Source: Geosiphon pyriformis (taxonomy: Eukaryota > Glomeromycota > Glomeromycetes > Archaeosporales > Geosiphonaceae). From it: a stretch of DNA of 64,000 nt. Location: contig JAAOMT010000328.1 of the NCBI GenBank assembly GCA_016748015.1, positions 62,001-126,000 of the forward strand, written 5' to 3'. Numbering within the stretch: position 1 is the first letter of the stretch; each line of letters starts with the position of its first letter. Below, piece after piece: positions 1-9,588 of the stretch. Both the position numbers and the translations under genes were made by a program. The notes under the pieces are model-generated. The model worked only from the letters and a program-made list of their open reading frames with translations. It did not search any database and had not been told where the DNA came from.

Positions 1-436
1 AATACAGCAACAATATTAGCAACCTTTACCAATTCAGCCATATCAGACACCATCCACTTAACAATATCAAGTACCAGCAAGAAAATTGGTTCAACATAAC
101 CAATTCACACCCCAAAATCAATTGCAGAGTAACCACAATAGAATCAATTCAAATAACCAGTTGGTTCTCTGAAATTCTGGTCAGCAAAAACCCAATCACT
201 ATTACACTCAACCCAGTTATCTTACAATACCAGAGGAATCGGATTTTTAACAAACTGCACTTTCTGAAGGTGAAGTTGCAGCACCAAGATTAAACCCTTC
301 CAATCACACCATTCTATCAGCTCAAATTGCCCAAAATGCCAATCTGTCAAATATATTTCCATTTGAATTTGAAGCAAATGAATCACCATTTCTGCTTAGT
401 AATGCAGCAGTCAATGAACAGAAAGCAATTACTACT
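1..436 (+). pseudogene. Gag C-terminal region, Gln/Pro/Asn-rich, E1
   Basis: In the frame that leads into the protease, this stretch encodes a low-complexity Gln-, Asn- and Pro-rich segment with scattered stops. It then becomes a more ordered stretch just before the protease, containing FPFEFEANE. The equivalent FSFELEENE occurs at the same place in element E2 on the other strand. Position and composition fit the tail of Gag between the zinc knuckle and the protease. No zinc knuckle is visible within the window, so it must lie further left or be lost. Confidence 0.55.
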
Positions 437-817
437 ATGTACACAGAAGCTACAGTGAAAGGAAAACCCATTTGCTTAATCTTAGATAATAGATTGGCTG
501 GAAGTATCATTACTTATCAGCTGATACAACAACTCAAACAAAATATAGACAGACTAGCTCAAACAGTTATTGTCACAGCTGATAATATGAAGAAGACTCC
601 AGTAAGAGAAATTGATAATTTCCCTTTTTCAATTGATGGAATCACCATTCCAGTTAAAGTTCTTGTTATGGATGCACCCCAATACCAAGCTCTAATCGGA
701 AATGATTGGCTTCTCAAGGCCAATGCAAATCTGAACTGGGAAACTCAAGAACTTAAAATCTCATACCAAAAACAATATATCATAGTACCTGCAATCTGTG
801 GTACCTTTAACAAATGA
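437..817 (+). pseudogene. Retropepsin-like aspartic protease domain, E1
   Basis: This domain would cleave the Gag-Pol polyprotein. The translation shows the retropepsin layout. A beta-hairpin leads to ICLILDNR, where the active-site triad D-S/T-G is expected. It is followed by the hydrophobic GSIITYQL, and later by KVLVMDAPQYQALIGNDWL, a segment strongly conserved in E2 and E3. The triad reads D-N-R instead of D-S-G, which two G-to-A changes would explain (AGT to AAT, GGA to AGA), so the domain is probably inactive. The ATG at 437 is internal to the polyprotein and is not a true start. The stop at 815 ends this open piece. Confidence 0.8.
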
Positions 818-979
818 TCAGAAAAAGCCCCAGTATTTGAATTTAAAGAGAAGAAAAAAATGCCACTTACTGAAACCTACATGGCTCTTGGATCAACATC
901 CAATTGGGCTGAAGAAACAGAACAGGAGATTTTTGAAGAATCAAGAGGATGGAAGAAAGTTAGATATTCTACACCAGAA

Positions 980-1690
980 CCATAGAAACAACCACCCTAT
1001 ATTCCACTCAAATGCAAAGATTGCAACAAGAAACTTTCATCAATGGAAGCATGTATTTCTCCAGAAGAAGAATATGAAACTTATATCTGTTACTTTTGCA
1101 AAGCATGCCATAGAGAACGATTTGGATCTCCAAAAAGAAGTGGAAAATAGAACAACACACCTTGCCTTACATGTGGAGAAATACTACCAGAAGAATACAA
1201 TTGGATTGATGTAGCAATGAGAGGAGGAGTATGTAATCAAACCTGTCAATATGCTCTATCAATTTCGGAAAAAGTCAGAAGAGAAACACCATTTGATGCA
1301 GCATACAACAGTGCTTTTAATAAACTTTACCACTACCCTCATGATGCTGAAATGATTTTTGACCTAGCAATAGCATTGATCAATAAAGCCACCCAAGAAG
1401 ATGTCTGCCAAATGAAAGAAGCTGAATATATTGAGTATACCATGGAATTAGCTGAATTTGATTATAAAGATGAAGTAGAAATCTACCACCAAATTGCAAG
1501 CCACATATATCTAACCCAAAGAAGCTCAAATTTAACAATTAGAGCAAATGAACATTCAATTGTGTAAAAAATGTGTTATGCCTTGTGATGACCAATAGTG
1601 TTTAGAATGTTATGCTCTTAGCATTCCTCTGCCAGATAAGAATGATGAAAATGAAATCGAATTTGGAGTATTTGAACTAGTATAAGAACT
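980..1690 (+). pseudogene. Cysteine-rich putative zinc-binding module between protease and dUTPase, E1
   Basis: In the polyprotein frame this segment has paired cysteines: LKCKDC, ICYFCKACHRERF, CLTCGEI and GVCNQTC. About 120 residues later there is a second cluster, LCKKCVMPC followed by CLECYAL. The same Cys pairs at matching spacing occur in E3 (18100-18810, minus strand), including the flanking words ERF, GK-W and TC-VCQY. One stop in E1 (TAG near 1148) sits exactly where E3 has TGG (Trp), so it is a G-to-A nonsense change. The two clusters flank a predicted helical, acidic stretch (1217-1540). I recognise no named domain. Zinc binding is inferred from the cysteine pairs alone. Confidence 0.7.
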
Positions 1691-1779
1691 ACCAACCACC
1701 CCTATTTATCTTCTTGAAAAGCAACCATCTCTACAACTTAAATATTTTGAAAACTATGGCCAAGGAATCAGACCAGAAA

Positions 1780-2168
1780 AAGCACACGAAATTGATGCTG
1801 GATATGATCTAAGATACCCAGGAAAAGATACTTTGGTTCTCCAACCAAAATTCTTGACAAAAATCAATCTCAAAATTGCTCTTGAAATTCCACCAGGAGC
1901 AATGGTTCAAATGGTCTTCAGATCATCATTGGCAAGCAAAGGAATCAATATTAGAGGAGGAGTTATAGATGCAGGATACACTGGAGACATTACCATCATA
2001 TTACAGAATGAGACAGACAAACTATTCAAAATTGAACATGCTGAAAAAAATTGCTCAAGCAATTTACTTACCCTTAATCAACATTTCGGATTTACAATCA
2101 GTAAACAACAGAGAACAATTGGGAAAAAGTGAAAGAGGAACTCAAGGTTTTGATTCAACTGAACAATT
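1780..2168 (+). pseudogene. dUTPase domain inside gypsy pol, E1
   Basis: dUTPase hydrolyses dUTP to dUMP and pyrophosphate, keeping uracil out of newly made cDNA. All five trimeric-dUTPase motifs can be traced in order: DAGYDL (motif 1), FRSSLASKG (motif 2), GGVIDAGYTGDI (motif 3, the substrate-binding loop), KIAQAIYLP (motif 4), and a Gly-rich RGTQGFDSTEQ (motif 5). Motif 3 normally reads I-D-x-D-Y-x-G; here the second Asp is Gly, in both E1 and E3. A one-base excess in the A-run at 2044-2050 shifts the frame between motifs 3 and 4. The domain is upstream of RT, as it is in E3, so this is an inherited pol domain and not a captured neighbour gene. Confidence 0.85.
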
Positions 2169-2598
2169 TACAGTACCAGTAAACATAGCTCTTAATACAC
2201 AAAATAAATCTCACCAGATTCTTCAACTTCCACAACCAATTACCATTTCACCTTTTGAAGAACATCACAAAATTTACATTTGCTCAAAACCCACTATTAC
2301 CCAACAAATCTTTGAATTCAATAAACAAATTTGTTTGAAGCATGAAATCTCAATTTCAAATGTTTATATTTCCAAAGGAATGAAAAAATTTCAAGTTACA
2401 TTCTACAATCCCAATAATTGCCCTATTGTCTTATTAAACAAATTAGAAATTGGAATCATACACAGCAATATTTTTCAAGATAAAAACCCTCAAATTATCT
2501 CTAATTTCATCGAAATTGTAAAACACACTCTACTCTCAAATCCAAATATTATTTCTACTACTGAAAACTACCACCTTTTGGAAGAAAAACTCTCTTGA
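2169..2598 (+). pseudogene. Linker domain between dUTPase and RT, E1
   Basis: An open stretch of about 143 codons continues from the dUTPase frame to a TGA at 2596. It looks like a beta-rich domain ending in LLNKLEIGIIHSNIF. The matching part of E3 reads KIPKGTLIGFISADI. Similar 'G-x-x-I-G' strands precede RT in many gypsy pol proteins, so I read this as the usual pre-RT linker. No catalytic motif is visible. Confidence 0.5.
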
Positions 2599-3430
2599 AT
2601 CAACATGAGTCCCTTGGAACCCCAACAACAAAGACAATTGAAACATTTAATAGCTGAATTTGCAGATATATTTGCAAAAGACAACAATGACTTGGGAAAA
2701 ACAAATATTGTTCAACATCAAATCCATACAGGAGATGCTTTACCAAAACGTCAATAAGCTTATTGAGTGCCACCTGCCAGCCACCAATTCATTAGAGAAG
2801 AAGTCCAAAGAATGCTCAATAATGGATTGATTCAACCATCAAGAAGTCCTTGGGCCTCACCAGTAGTTTTAGTTAAAAAAAAAACGGAAAAATTAGATTC
2901 TGTGTTGATTATAAATAACTAAATAGTATTACAATTGGAGATGTCTACTCTCTTCCAAGAATTGATGACATGCTAGATGCTCTAGGAAAAGCCAAGTTCT
3001 TTTCAACTTTAGACCTGGAAAGTGGATACTGGCAAGTCGAAATAGACCCAAAAGATAAACCCAAAACAGCATTCACCACTCAAGAAGGAAACTATGAGTT
3101 CAATGTTATGCTTTTTGAACTTTGCAATGCACCAGCAACATTCCAACGACTTATAGATGTTGTATATGAAGGACTCTTATGGCAATCAGTAGTTGTTTAC
3201 CTTGATGACACTGATGTGTACTCACCAAGCTTTAAAGCCCATTTTATTCACCTGCAAAAAGTTTTTCAACAATTACAGAAAGCAAGATTAAAGTTGAATA
3301 TTGAGAAATATTACTTTGGAAAAACAAGTTTAATCTTTCTTGGACACATTGTTAGCAAAGATGGAGTCAAACCAAATCCTGGAACAATTAGTGCTGTCAA
3401 AAACTTTTAAACTCCCAAGAATACCACAGA
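2599..3430 (+). pseudogene. Reverse transcriptase, Ty3/gypsy E1
   Basis: RT copies element RNA into cDNA. Visible landmarks are SPWASPVVLVKKK, FCVDYK-LN, the TLDLESGYWQ palm segment, FELCNAPATFQ (usually FGLCNAPATFQ; Gly to Glu is a G-to-A change), and the catalytic YLDDT. The LGHIVSKDGVK block follows. Stops occur at 2755 and 2764, in a KxLN stop (TAA, 2916, probably from CAA), and at 3408. A run of ten A at 2875-2884 also shifts the frame. The catalytic aspartates themselves are intact. Confidence 0.92.
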
Positions 3431-4010
3431 ACTACAAGGATTTGTAGGATTAGCCTCTTACTATCAAAAATTTATAAAAAGATTCTCAGAAATTACCAAA
3501 CTACTTAATTATCTTACCAACAAAAATGTACCATACAAATGGACTAAAGAACAACAAAAAGCTTTTGAAACTCTCAAAACAAAATTAACAACAGCCCCAG
3601 TTCTTGCTTACCCAGACTTCAACAAACAATTCCAATTAGCCACTAATGCTTCACACATAGTATTTGGTGCCATCTTATCACAATTGGATAAAAATGGCCA
3701 GGAACAAGTTATTGCCTATGCCAGCAGAACACTCAAGCCAACAGAACTCAAATATGGCTTAACTGAATTGGAAGCTGCTGCAGTCATCTGGGCTTTCAAA
3801 CACTTTCAACAATACCTGAAAAATAGAAAAGAATTCGACATAATAACTGACAATATTGGCCTCAAATGGCTTAATAAAAAGAAAACTGAACAAAGTGCCA
3901 AACAGTCTTGATGAAATGACTTCCTAGCAGACTACAGATACATTGTACATCACAAACCAGGAAAACTACACACCAATGTTGATAGCCTCTTAAGAATGAG
4001 ACAATATTAA
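3431..4010 (+). pseudogene. RNase H-like domain and tether, E1
   Basis: The segment after RT holds GFVGLASYYQKFIKRFSEI (palm/thumb end) and then an RNase H-type fold. This has LATNASHIVFGAILSQ, where the first catalytic Asp is replaced by Asn (N-A-S for D-A-S, a G-to-A change). It continues with YASRTLKPTELKY, TELEAAAVIWAF (Glu), IITDN (Asp) and LHTNVDSLLR (Asp). RNase H removes the RNA strand after reverse transcription. The stop near 3909 and the Asp-to-Asn change argue for inactivity. The domain ends at the NVDSLLR box typical of gypsy elements. Confidence 0.85.
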
Positions 4011-4080
4011 TACCAACATCAACACCAACAAAACACCAACAAACTTAACAGCAGAACAAACAACAAGATCAACAACAATG

Positions 4081-5463
4081 GATCCAGAAAACTACAACAA
4101 CATCAAAAACTATTTGGAGACTCTTATCATGCCGGAAAATTAGTCTCCAAGTGAAAAACATCGATTACAACACCAATTCAAACAATATTTTATACACCAT
4201 AACAAAATATATTACAAAAATTGTAAAAACCCAAACCAACCACTCAGATTAGTACAGGAAAATGAAAAAGAAACAATTCTATACAACATGTACACAGATC
4301 CTTCTTTAGCACACTTGGGAAGAGATGGAACAATTCAAAAAACTCTTGAACATTATTTTTGGCCTTACATGCAAAAAGACATTTGACAATATGTAGAATC
4401 TTGTAATAGTTGTCAAAGAAGAGAAGAAACTTGCCCCACAGAACCTTTAAATCCAATCAAAGTTGGACAACCTTTTGACAGAGTTGGAATTGATTTAGTC
4501 AGACCATTACCTATCACAACCCAAGGAAATCATTATATTGCAGTTGCAGTGGATTATTTTACCAAATGGCCTGAAGCTAGAGCCATCCAAAGAGCAGATG
4601 CAAAATCAGTAGCAAATTTCATCTATAAAGACATTATCTGTAGACATGGATGCCCAATTGAACTCTTATCTGATCAAGGAACACATTTTGTAAACAACTT
4701 GATACAAGAAATTTGTGAACAGTTTAATGTCAAAAGACCTCTATCATCACCTTATCACCTTCAAACAAATGGACTTGTAGAACGTTTCAACAGAACATTG
4801 TGTGAATCTTTAACCAAAGTCTCAACAGACTTTGAGCAAGAATGGGATATCTTTATTCTATTAGTGTTACTAGCATACAGAATGCTAAAACAAGATATTA
4901 TAAAACACATATCATTTGATCTTACTTATAGAAGGACAGCAACATTACCAATTAATTTCACAGTAGAAACATATCCAGTGCAACCAATCAATGAAGAAAA
5001 CTTTCAAAAAACACTCCAAAGAAGAGCCTACACTCTTCTTAGTACACTGGAAGGAAAAAGAAGAATAGCAGCAACTCATATTGAACATTCTCAAGCTCAA
5101 CAAAAAGAAAAACATGACAACAAATTACCACCTATTACCAATGAATTTAAAGTTGGAAATAAAGTTCTCTTACACAGAACTAAGGCTGAAAAACAATGGA
5201 GTGAAAAATTTGAAAACAAATAGGATAGACCATTTTATATTCACGAAATTCTAGGCAATGAATCATACAAGTTAAGACTTGATAAAAAAATACTAGCAAA
5301 AGTTGCACATGGAAACAGATTGAAACACTATCATTTCAGAAACAATCCTGAACCATTAATTCCACAAATTGGTACACATTCCCCTTTAATTAATCTTGAA
5401 GATATTCCCCAAAATTTAGAACCAATAATTATAATAGAACAACAACCAAACTTGAACACTTAA
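4081..5463 (+). pseudogene. Integrase, Ty3/gypsy E1
   Basis: Integrase joins cDNA ends to host DNA. The N-terminal zinc finger is recognisable: LAHLGRDGTIQKTLEH gives the two His and CNSCQRR the two Cys. The DDE core has all three acidic residues: VDYFTKWPEA, LSDQGTHF and NGLVERFNRTL. The C-terminal part has a KVGNKVLLHRT strand and GNESYKLRL. Stops at 4141, 4384 (TGA) and 5221 (TAG) break the frame. The core itself, about 4549-5220, is open. No chromodomain is evident. Confidence 0.92.
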
Positions 5464-5609
5464 AATTTTACAATAATTCTCTAATAAAAACACAAAGACA
5501 TAAATAGTAAATAAATTACAAAAACACCCAAACCCAAAAACAAATAAAAACCTCATATTCCAAAAATAATTTTCTTTATTTTCTCTTTTCATAATTAGTC
5601 AATTTTATC

Positions 5610-6263
5610 ATGATTATTCCCCGAAATATTCAACAAATATCCCAAAAGTTAATGTTAGTCTTGAAAACACTTTCTGACTTATCCATAACAATTAATAAAA
5701 GTCAAATTAATTACATTCAAAAAAAAACCACAGCCTCAGTAGCAAATCATTCACAAAACTATCACCCCTATAGAAGAAAAACAAGAAGTCACTCTGAAAA
5801 TAAGTTACCAAGACTTTTGAAGCAAGCACTGGAAGAAAATATTTTAATTGCCCTTATTGACATTCCACCAAATGCTACAATGCAACAAAAACTTCTACTA
5901 CTTCTCAATAAACAGAACAATGAACACACCCCTATCTATAAATACTTTTACATTGGAAAGACACTTTATGAACAAAAAATGAAACTTGAAGCAACAAATC
6001 TCACTTCTGAAGCTATACAAAAACAAATCCACAATGAATTCAAAACAGCAGCTGGACCAACCAACACTCACTACAAACTTAGAGCAGCTTTTAGACTCTA
6101 TGATTTGTTTAATACTTGTGAAAATGTTCTACAAAATCCAATACTACAATTAATAAAAGTCCAATATATTGGTAAACTCACAAAACTGAAATTTCAACAA
6201 TTTTCAGACCAGATTACTTCAATTATTTTGGATCACTATCTCAATATTACAGATAGTGCTTAG
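5610..6263 (+). CDS. Uncharacterised 217-residue 3' ORF of E1
   Basis: This is a separate open frame between integrase and the polypurine tract, starting at ATG 5610 after a 146-bp AT-rich spacer. The product is basic and helix-rich, without cysteine pairs, signal peptide or membrane segments. A basic stretch (YHPYRRKTRSH) lies near residues 50-60 and a charged helical region follows (KTLYEQKMKLEA). I do not recognise a family. It sits where envelope-like or accessory genes occur in some gypsy elements, but no hydrophobic anchor or signal is present, so an envelope is unlikely. It is notable because it is uninterrupted in an element whose pol is riddled with stops. It could be a recently required accessory protein or chance survival. 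Confidence 0.5.
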   Translation: MIIPRNIQQISQKLMLVLKTLSDLSITINKSQINYIQKKTTASVANHSQNYHPYRRKTRSHSENKLPRLLKQALEENILIALIDIPPNATMQQKLLLLLNKQNNEHTPIYKYFYIGKTLYEQKMKLEATNLTSEAIQKQIHNEFKTAAGPTNTHYKLRAAFRLYDLFNTCENVLQNPILQLIKVQYIGKLTKLKFQQFSDQITSIILDHYLNITDSA

Positions 6264-6278
6264 ACTTCAATGGAGCTC

Positions 6279-6297
6279 AGTTTTGAGGAGGAGATTA
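6279..6297 (+). promoter_or_regulatory. Polypurine tract, E1
   Basis: The purine-rich run TTTTGAGGAGGAGATTA stands directly before the LTR start TGTTACC. It is in the position and of the composition of the plus-strand primer site. It supports the strand and LTR boundary calls. Confidence 0.7.
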
Positions 6298-6496
6298 TGT
6301 TACCAGTAGAATTTTAACTATTAATTAGCAAGAAAATTACCCTTATAATTCCTATAATTAATTAGTATATTAATATCATTTCAAATTATCATTTATTATT
6401 TAATCAATTATCACATATCACGATCTAATTAAATAATCTAATTAGTATAACAAAAAGTAGGATGATCAAATTACACAATACTCTGAACTTTGTAAC

Positions 6497-6665
6497 ATTC
6501 TAAAATTTGCCGAAATTTACAGAAATTTGCTGAAATTTATAAGAAATTCGCCGAAATTTACAGAAATTCACCGAAATTATGAATAGTTCACCCAAATTAA
6601 TCAATAGTTCAGCGAAATAACTTGTAGTTCATCAAAATGTATCTTTAGTTCACCGAAATTTGAGC
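6497..6665 (+). repeat. U3 short tandem array of CCGAAATT-type motifs
   Basis: About ten imperfect copies of a motif like TTYRCCGAAATTT follow one another at 15-25 bp spacing, with GCCGAAATTTAC, CACCGAAATT and TTCAGCGAAAT variants. The array ends about 45 bp before a TATA box. It may be a cluster of transcription-factor sites in the LTR promoter. Recognisable, C-to-T-decayed versions are present in the older LTR copies. Confidence 0.7.
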
Positions 6666-6710
6666 AAAGAAAAAAAGTGCAAGTTTATAGATTAGTACTA
6701 CAACAAGTTG

Positions 6711-6718
6711 TATAAAAG
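6711..6718 (+). promoter_or_regulatory. TATA box of E1 LTR promoter
   Basis: TATAAAAG lies downstream of the U3 repeat array, in the middle of the LTR where the U3/R boundary is expected. The decayed LTR at 39.3 kb still shows TATATAAAAAAAG at this point. Confidence 0.6.
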
Positions 6719-7289
6719 AAGAGCTTTTTTCTTCAAGAAAATGTATCTTACTTTAGATTTATTACTTAGAACCATTTCTACACACACAAAAAAAAATAAA
6801 TATCAAATAATTCAAAAAACCAAATTCTTTAATTATTGCACTTGGAAAATCTCCAAAACCCAACTAACATTTTGAAATTGATTAGCTACCAATTTCAGTA
6901 AACTGTCAATGACTTCAGGCCTGGATAGAAAACGTTTCCCTTGATAAAATCCTATTTCTTTTACATTTCTTTTCTTTTTCTTTTTTTTTCTTATTACAAT
7001 CATTAAAATAGCCTACAGACAAGATTTCTGTAGAAAAGTTGACTTTCACAGCAAAGTAACTACATATTTTTAGTGAGCTTCCAGATGAGCAATTCCTGGA
7101 AAAGAGTTGACATTTACTACAATGTAACTACATAAAGTAACTGGCAAGGAATTGGCCATTCCACTTATAAGCCCAGCAGATCAAATTATAGAAGATAATT
7201 TGAAGATAAATTCAGTTATTGGAGGTTCAACTACTTCTAAAAAACGTGAATTTGCAACCAACAGACATTTACAACATTCAAGAAAAGAG

Positions 7290-8088
7290 ACCAAAAACCT
7301 CCGGTAATAATGGCTGGTAGTCCTGTTCTTTGGTTATCAGCCCAAGAGAACTGATAAGTTTTAATGGCTAGTAGTGCTGGATTTTTCTCAAATTCGAAGG
7401 TAGGTCTTTGGTTGGTGCTGGGTTTTTGGAAATGGCCACAGGTGGCTGGAATTCTGGCCTGGTGGCCATTATAATTGATCAGAAGCTCTTGGGTGGTCCA
7501 GTCTAGAGTGGCATTGACTTTTGTTAGCCAGTTATTCCCTACTAATGCTTGATATTGTGTAGCATCCATTACTAATACTTTTGTAGGTATTATTATGCCA
7601 TTAATTTCGAAAGAAAATGAGTTGATTTCGCTATGAGGCAGCTTTGTACTTCCATCAGCTGTTATGATTTGAAATGTCACAGCACGATCAACTTTAAAAC
7701 CCAGTTGGTTTACTAGTTGAAGCATTACAATGCTTCCAGTGAATCCACTATCTAAGATAAGTTTGATTGGGGTATTGTTTACAGTGACTTCCATATACAT
7801 AGCAGTAATTGGGCATTTTTTGTTCAATGCTGCTCCACTAAACATAGCCTCATTTTCTTCTAATTCAAAAGAAAAAATAGCTGTGAGGCTGCTATCTTCA
7901 GTGGCAACTGCTGGTGGTATTGTTTGGCTCAATTTGTTGGAGGAATTTTCAGTTCTATTTATGTTTCTACTGTTATTGTTTCTAATAATCAGATTTTCTA
8001 GTATATTAAGGTAAATTTGTTGATAATTTTGGTAGTTTGGATTGGTTTGCTGACTGGTTCCAGCACAGTTTGGATTCCTCTGGACCAA
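7290..8088 (-). pseudogene. Gag C-terminus and retropepsin domain, E2 (truncated by E1)
   Basis: An open frame with an Asn/Gln-rich start and FSFELEENE leads to the protease. The active site reads KLILDSGFTGSI, the canonical D-S-G that E1 and E3 have lost. KVLVMDATQYQALVGNNWL and RIPATCGHFQK follow. Similarity to E3 continues to about YQFSWADNQ (around 7330), and the frame then runs into unrelated sequence at the E1 junction. Truncation is by insertion, not by a nonsense mutation. Confidence 0.8.
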
Positions 8089-8239
8089 CGTGTTCTGGTT
8101 CTACATGGGCTGATTTCGGGGCTTAGGACACCAATTTGGGTTGGCTATCATGGGCTGTTGCTGGTAAGTTCCTTGATTTTGATACATAATGGGATATTGG
8201 CATGGTATTGGCATGTACTAGTTTCTGGGCATTTGGGGT

Positions 8240-9264
8240 GATGCATAATAATTATTTTCGCATGCTTTCTGCATCATTTCCATTCAATATTAACTAATTA
8301 AATGTCTTATGTGTTTGCAAAAATGACAGGTGCACATTTCTGTTCTGAATTTCTGGCATGACAAGCGATTATTTTGACTGTTACTGACTTTTTGGCTGCA
8401 TTTTTGAGATGGTTAGTATGTATTTCTTCTTGGATTCAGAATGAGATAACTTTCTATTTTCTTAGAAAGTTCCTTCCCTAATTGCATTACTCTTTTCTTT
8501 AATGTTTCTGTCTTATTTTTCTCCATTACTATGTTAATTATTTGACTATAGTTAGCTTCTTTCTCAGCTGATTCAAGAGCTTTGGTGAGCATAACGGCTT
8601 CTAATAAGAAATTAGGGTGGGCAAGGTGTATTCTTCCTAAAATGCTGTTTTTTAATTCTCTAATAAACTGATTTAAAACCTGAGGATCAGTATAGTATCC
8701 TTGTTCAATTGCTTTAATCTAATGGTGAATTTAATTGAATTGAGCAAGGTATTGGGTGACAGTTTCACCAGTACTTTGCTTGATAATATTGAATTTGTTT
8801 TATAGTTGGATTATGGCGTTTGGGTCGCTAAAATACTCCAGAAGTGCATTTTTAAATTCGGCAAAGCTCATGGGTTTTGTTTCTAGGCTTTGATACCACA
8901 AGTCGGCTGTGCCTTTCAGGAAAAAAGGTAATGTTTGAATTGCTCTTTGGTTATTCCAGTTATTTGCCTGGATGGCTTTTTGTGCTTCTCTGAGCCACAT
9001 GTGCACATCCATTTCTTCTTTCTCTCCTGAGAAATCTGTTAGTCTTGTAATATATAGTATGGCTATTTCATCACCATTTTCTGCTGGTGGACTTATTGGT
9101 CTAAGAGGAAGTGGGATGATATTTTCTTGAGTGTTCCTAAAGGTGGCTTCTCTTATATTCAGTTTTTCTTCTTGATCACGAGTTTCTTGGTTTCTGGACT
9201 GGCTGCTTGTTCCAGTGACCAGTCTTGTGATTGTTTTTTCACTGGTCTTTTTTTTGGATTCCAA
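8240..9264 (-). pseudogene. Gag (capsid-like core and zinc knuckle), E2
   Basis: The open segment at 8800-9264 contains a retrotransposon Gag core: WLREAQKAIQANNW, then LPFFLKGTADLWYQSL and FAEFKNALLEYFSD. It continues with stops through YYTDPQVLNQFIRELKNSIL to a knuckle near 8290-8330. There the pattern C-x2-C-x4-H is visible but the fourth ligand is Tyr (TGT to TAT) and a stop sits beside it. Gag packages element RNA into virus-like particles. The knuckle is therefore non-functional in this copy. Confidence 0.8.
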
Positions 9265-9588
9265 TTCAGACTTCTCTTCACAGTTTTCAAACTTTGTTCC
9301 GAATTTTGGCTGAAAAAGAGGGTTTTAAAATAGCGATGAATATCCTCCTGTAATTGGTATGTCTTTTCAGTTATGTTGTTTAATTTTATCAGTATAACTA
9401 AAAGTTCTTGGCATTTGTGGAGTTGATGTTGATAATAATGCAGCTCTTAATGGAATTTGTATCTTATTTTCTGGTAAAAAATGGTATGATTTATCTTCTA
9501 ATGAATAAATATGTTGTTTCTTTATTGATTGAGTGACAGTTTTCTTTGGTGTTTGAGCAGGTGTTCTTATTTTTTGCTAGTTACTTTC

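Larger units (their letters stand above)
1..7263 (+). mobile_element. Ty3/gypsy LTR retrotransposon E1 (5' end outside window)
   Basis: Pol domains run in the order protease, cysteine-rich region, dUTPase, reverse transcriptase, RNase H, integrase, separate 3' ORF, polypurine tract, 3' LTR. Integrase placed after RT/RNase H is the Ty3/gypsy (Metaviridae) order. The reading frame is interrupted many times by stops and by indels in A-runs (near 2047 and 2880), so this copy cannot make a full polyprotein. Its right end (LTR end at 7263) abuts the middle of another gypsy element on the opposite strand (E2), so E1 probably inserted into E2. The 5' LTR, leader and most of gag lie left of the window. 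Confidence 0.9.
6298..7263 (+). repeat. 3' LTR of E1 (about 966 bp)
   Basis: The LTR begins TGTTACC right after the polypurine tract and ends with AACCAACA, giving TGTT...AACA terminal inverted ends. The right end is also the point where E2 coding similarity stops. Two older, A+T-shifted copies of the same LTR occur at 12064-12715 (minus) and, split in two, at 39108-39384 plus 46216-46705. Aligning these supports the extent. The 5' LTR is outside the window, so the LTR-to-LTR age cannot be judged here. Confidence 0.75.

Noticed and set aside
5610-6263. Envelope gene of an errantivirus-like element
   Set aside because: There is no signal peptide, transmembrane anchor, glycosylation-rich ectodomain or cleavage site; the product is basic and soluble-looking.
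6497-6665. CRISPR-like repeats
   Set aside because: Units are short, imperfect and contiguous with no unique spacers of constant length. They sit in an LTR promoter of a eukaryotic element. The same applies to the arrays at 10735-10828 and 14567-14905.
7730-8241. Two plus-strand ORFs with hydrophobic translations
   Set aside because: They are antisense shadows of the E2 protease and gag tail, whose minus-strand frame has clear family motifs.
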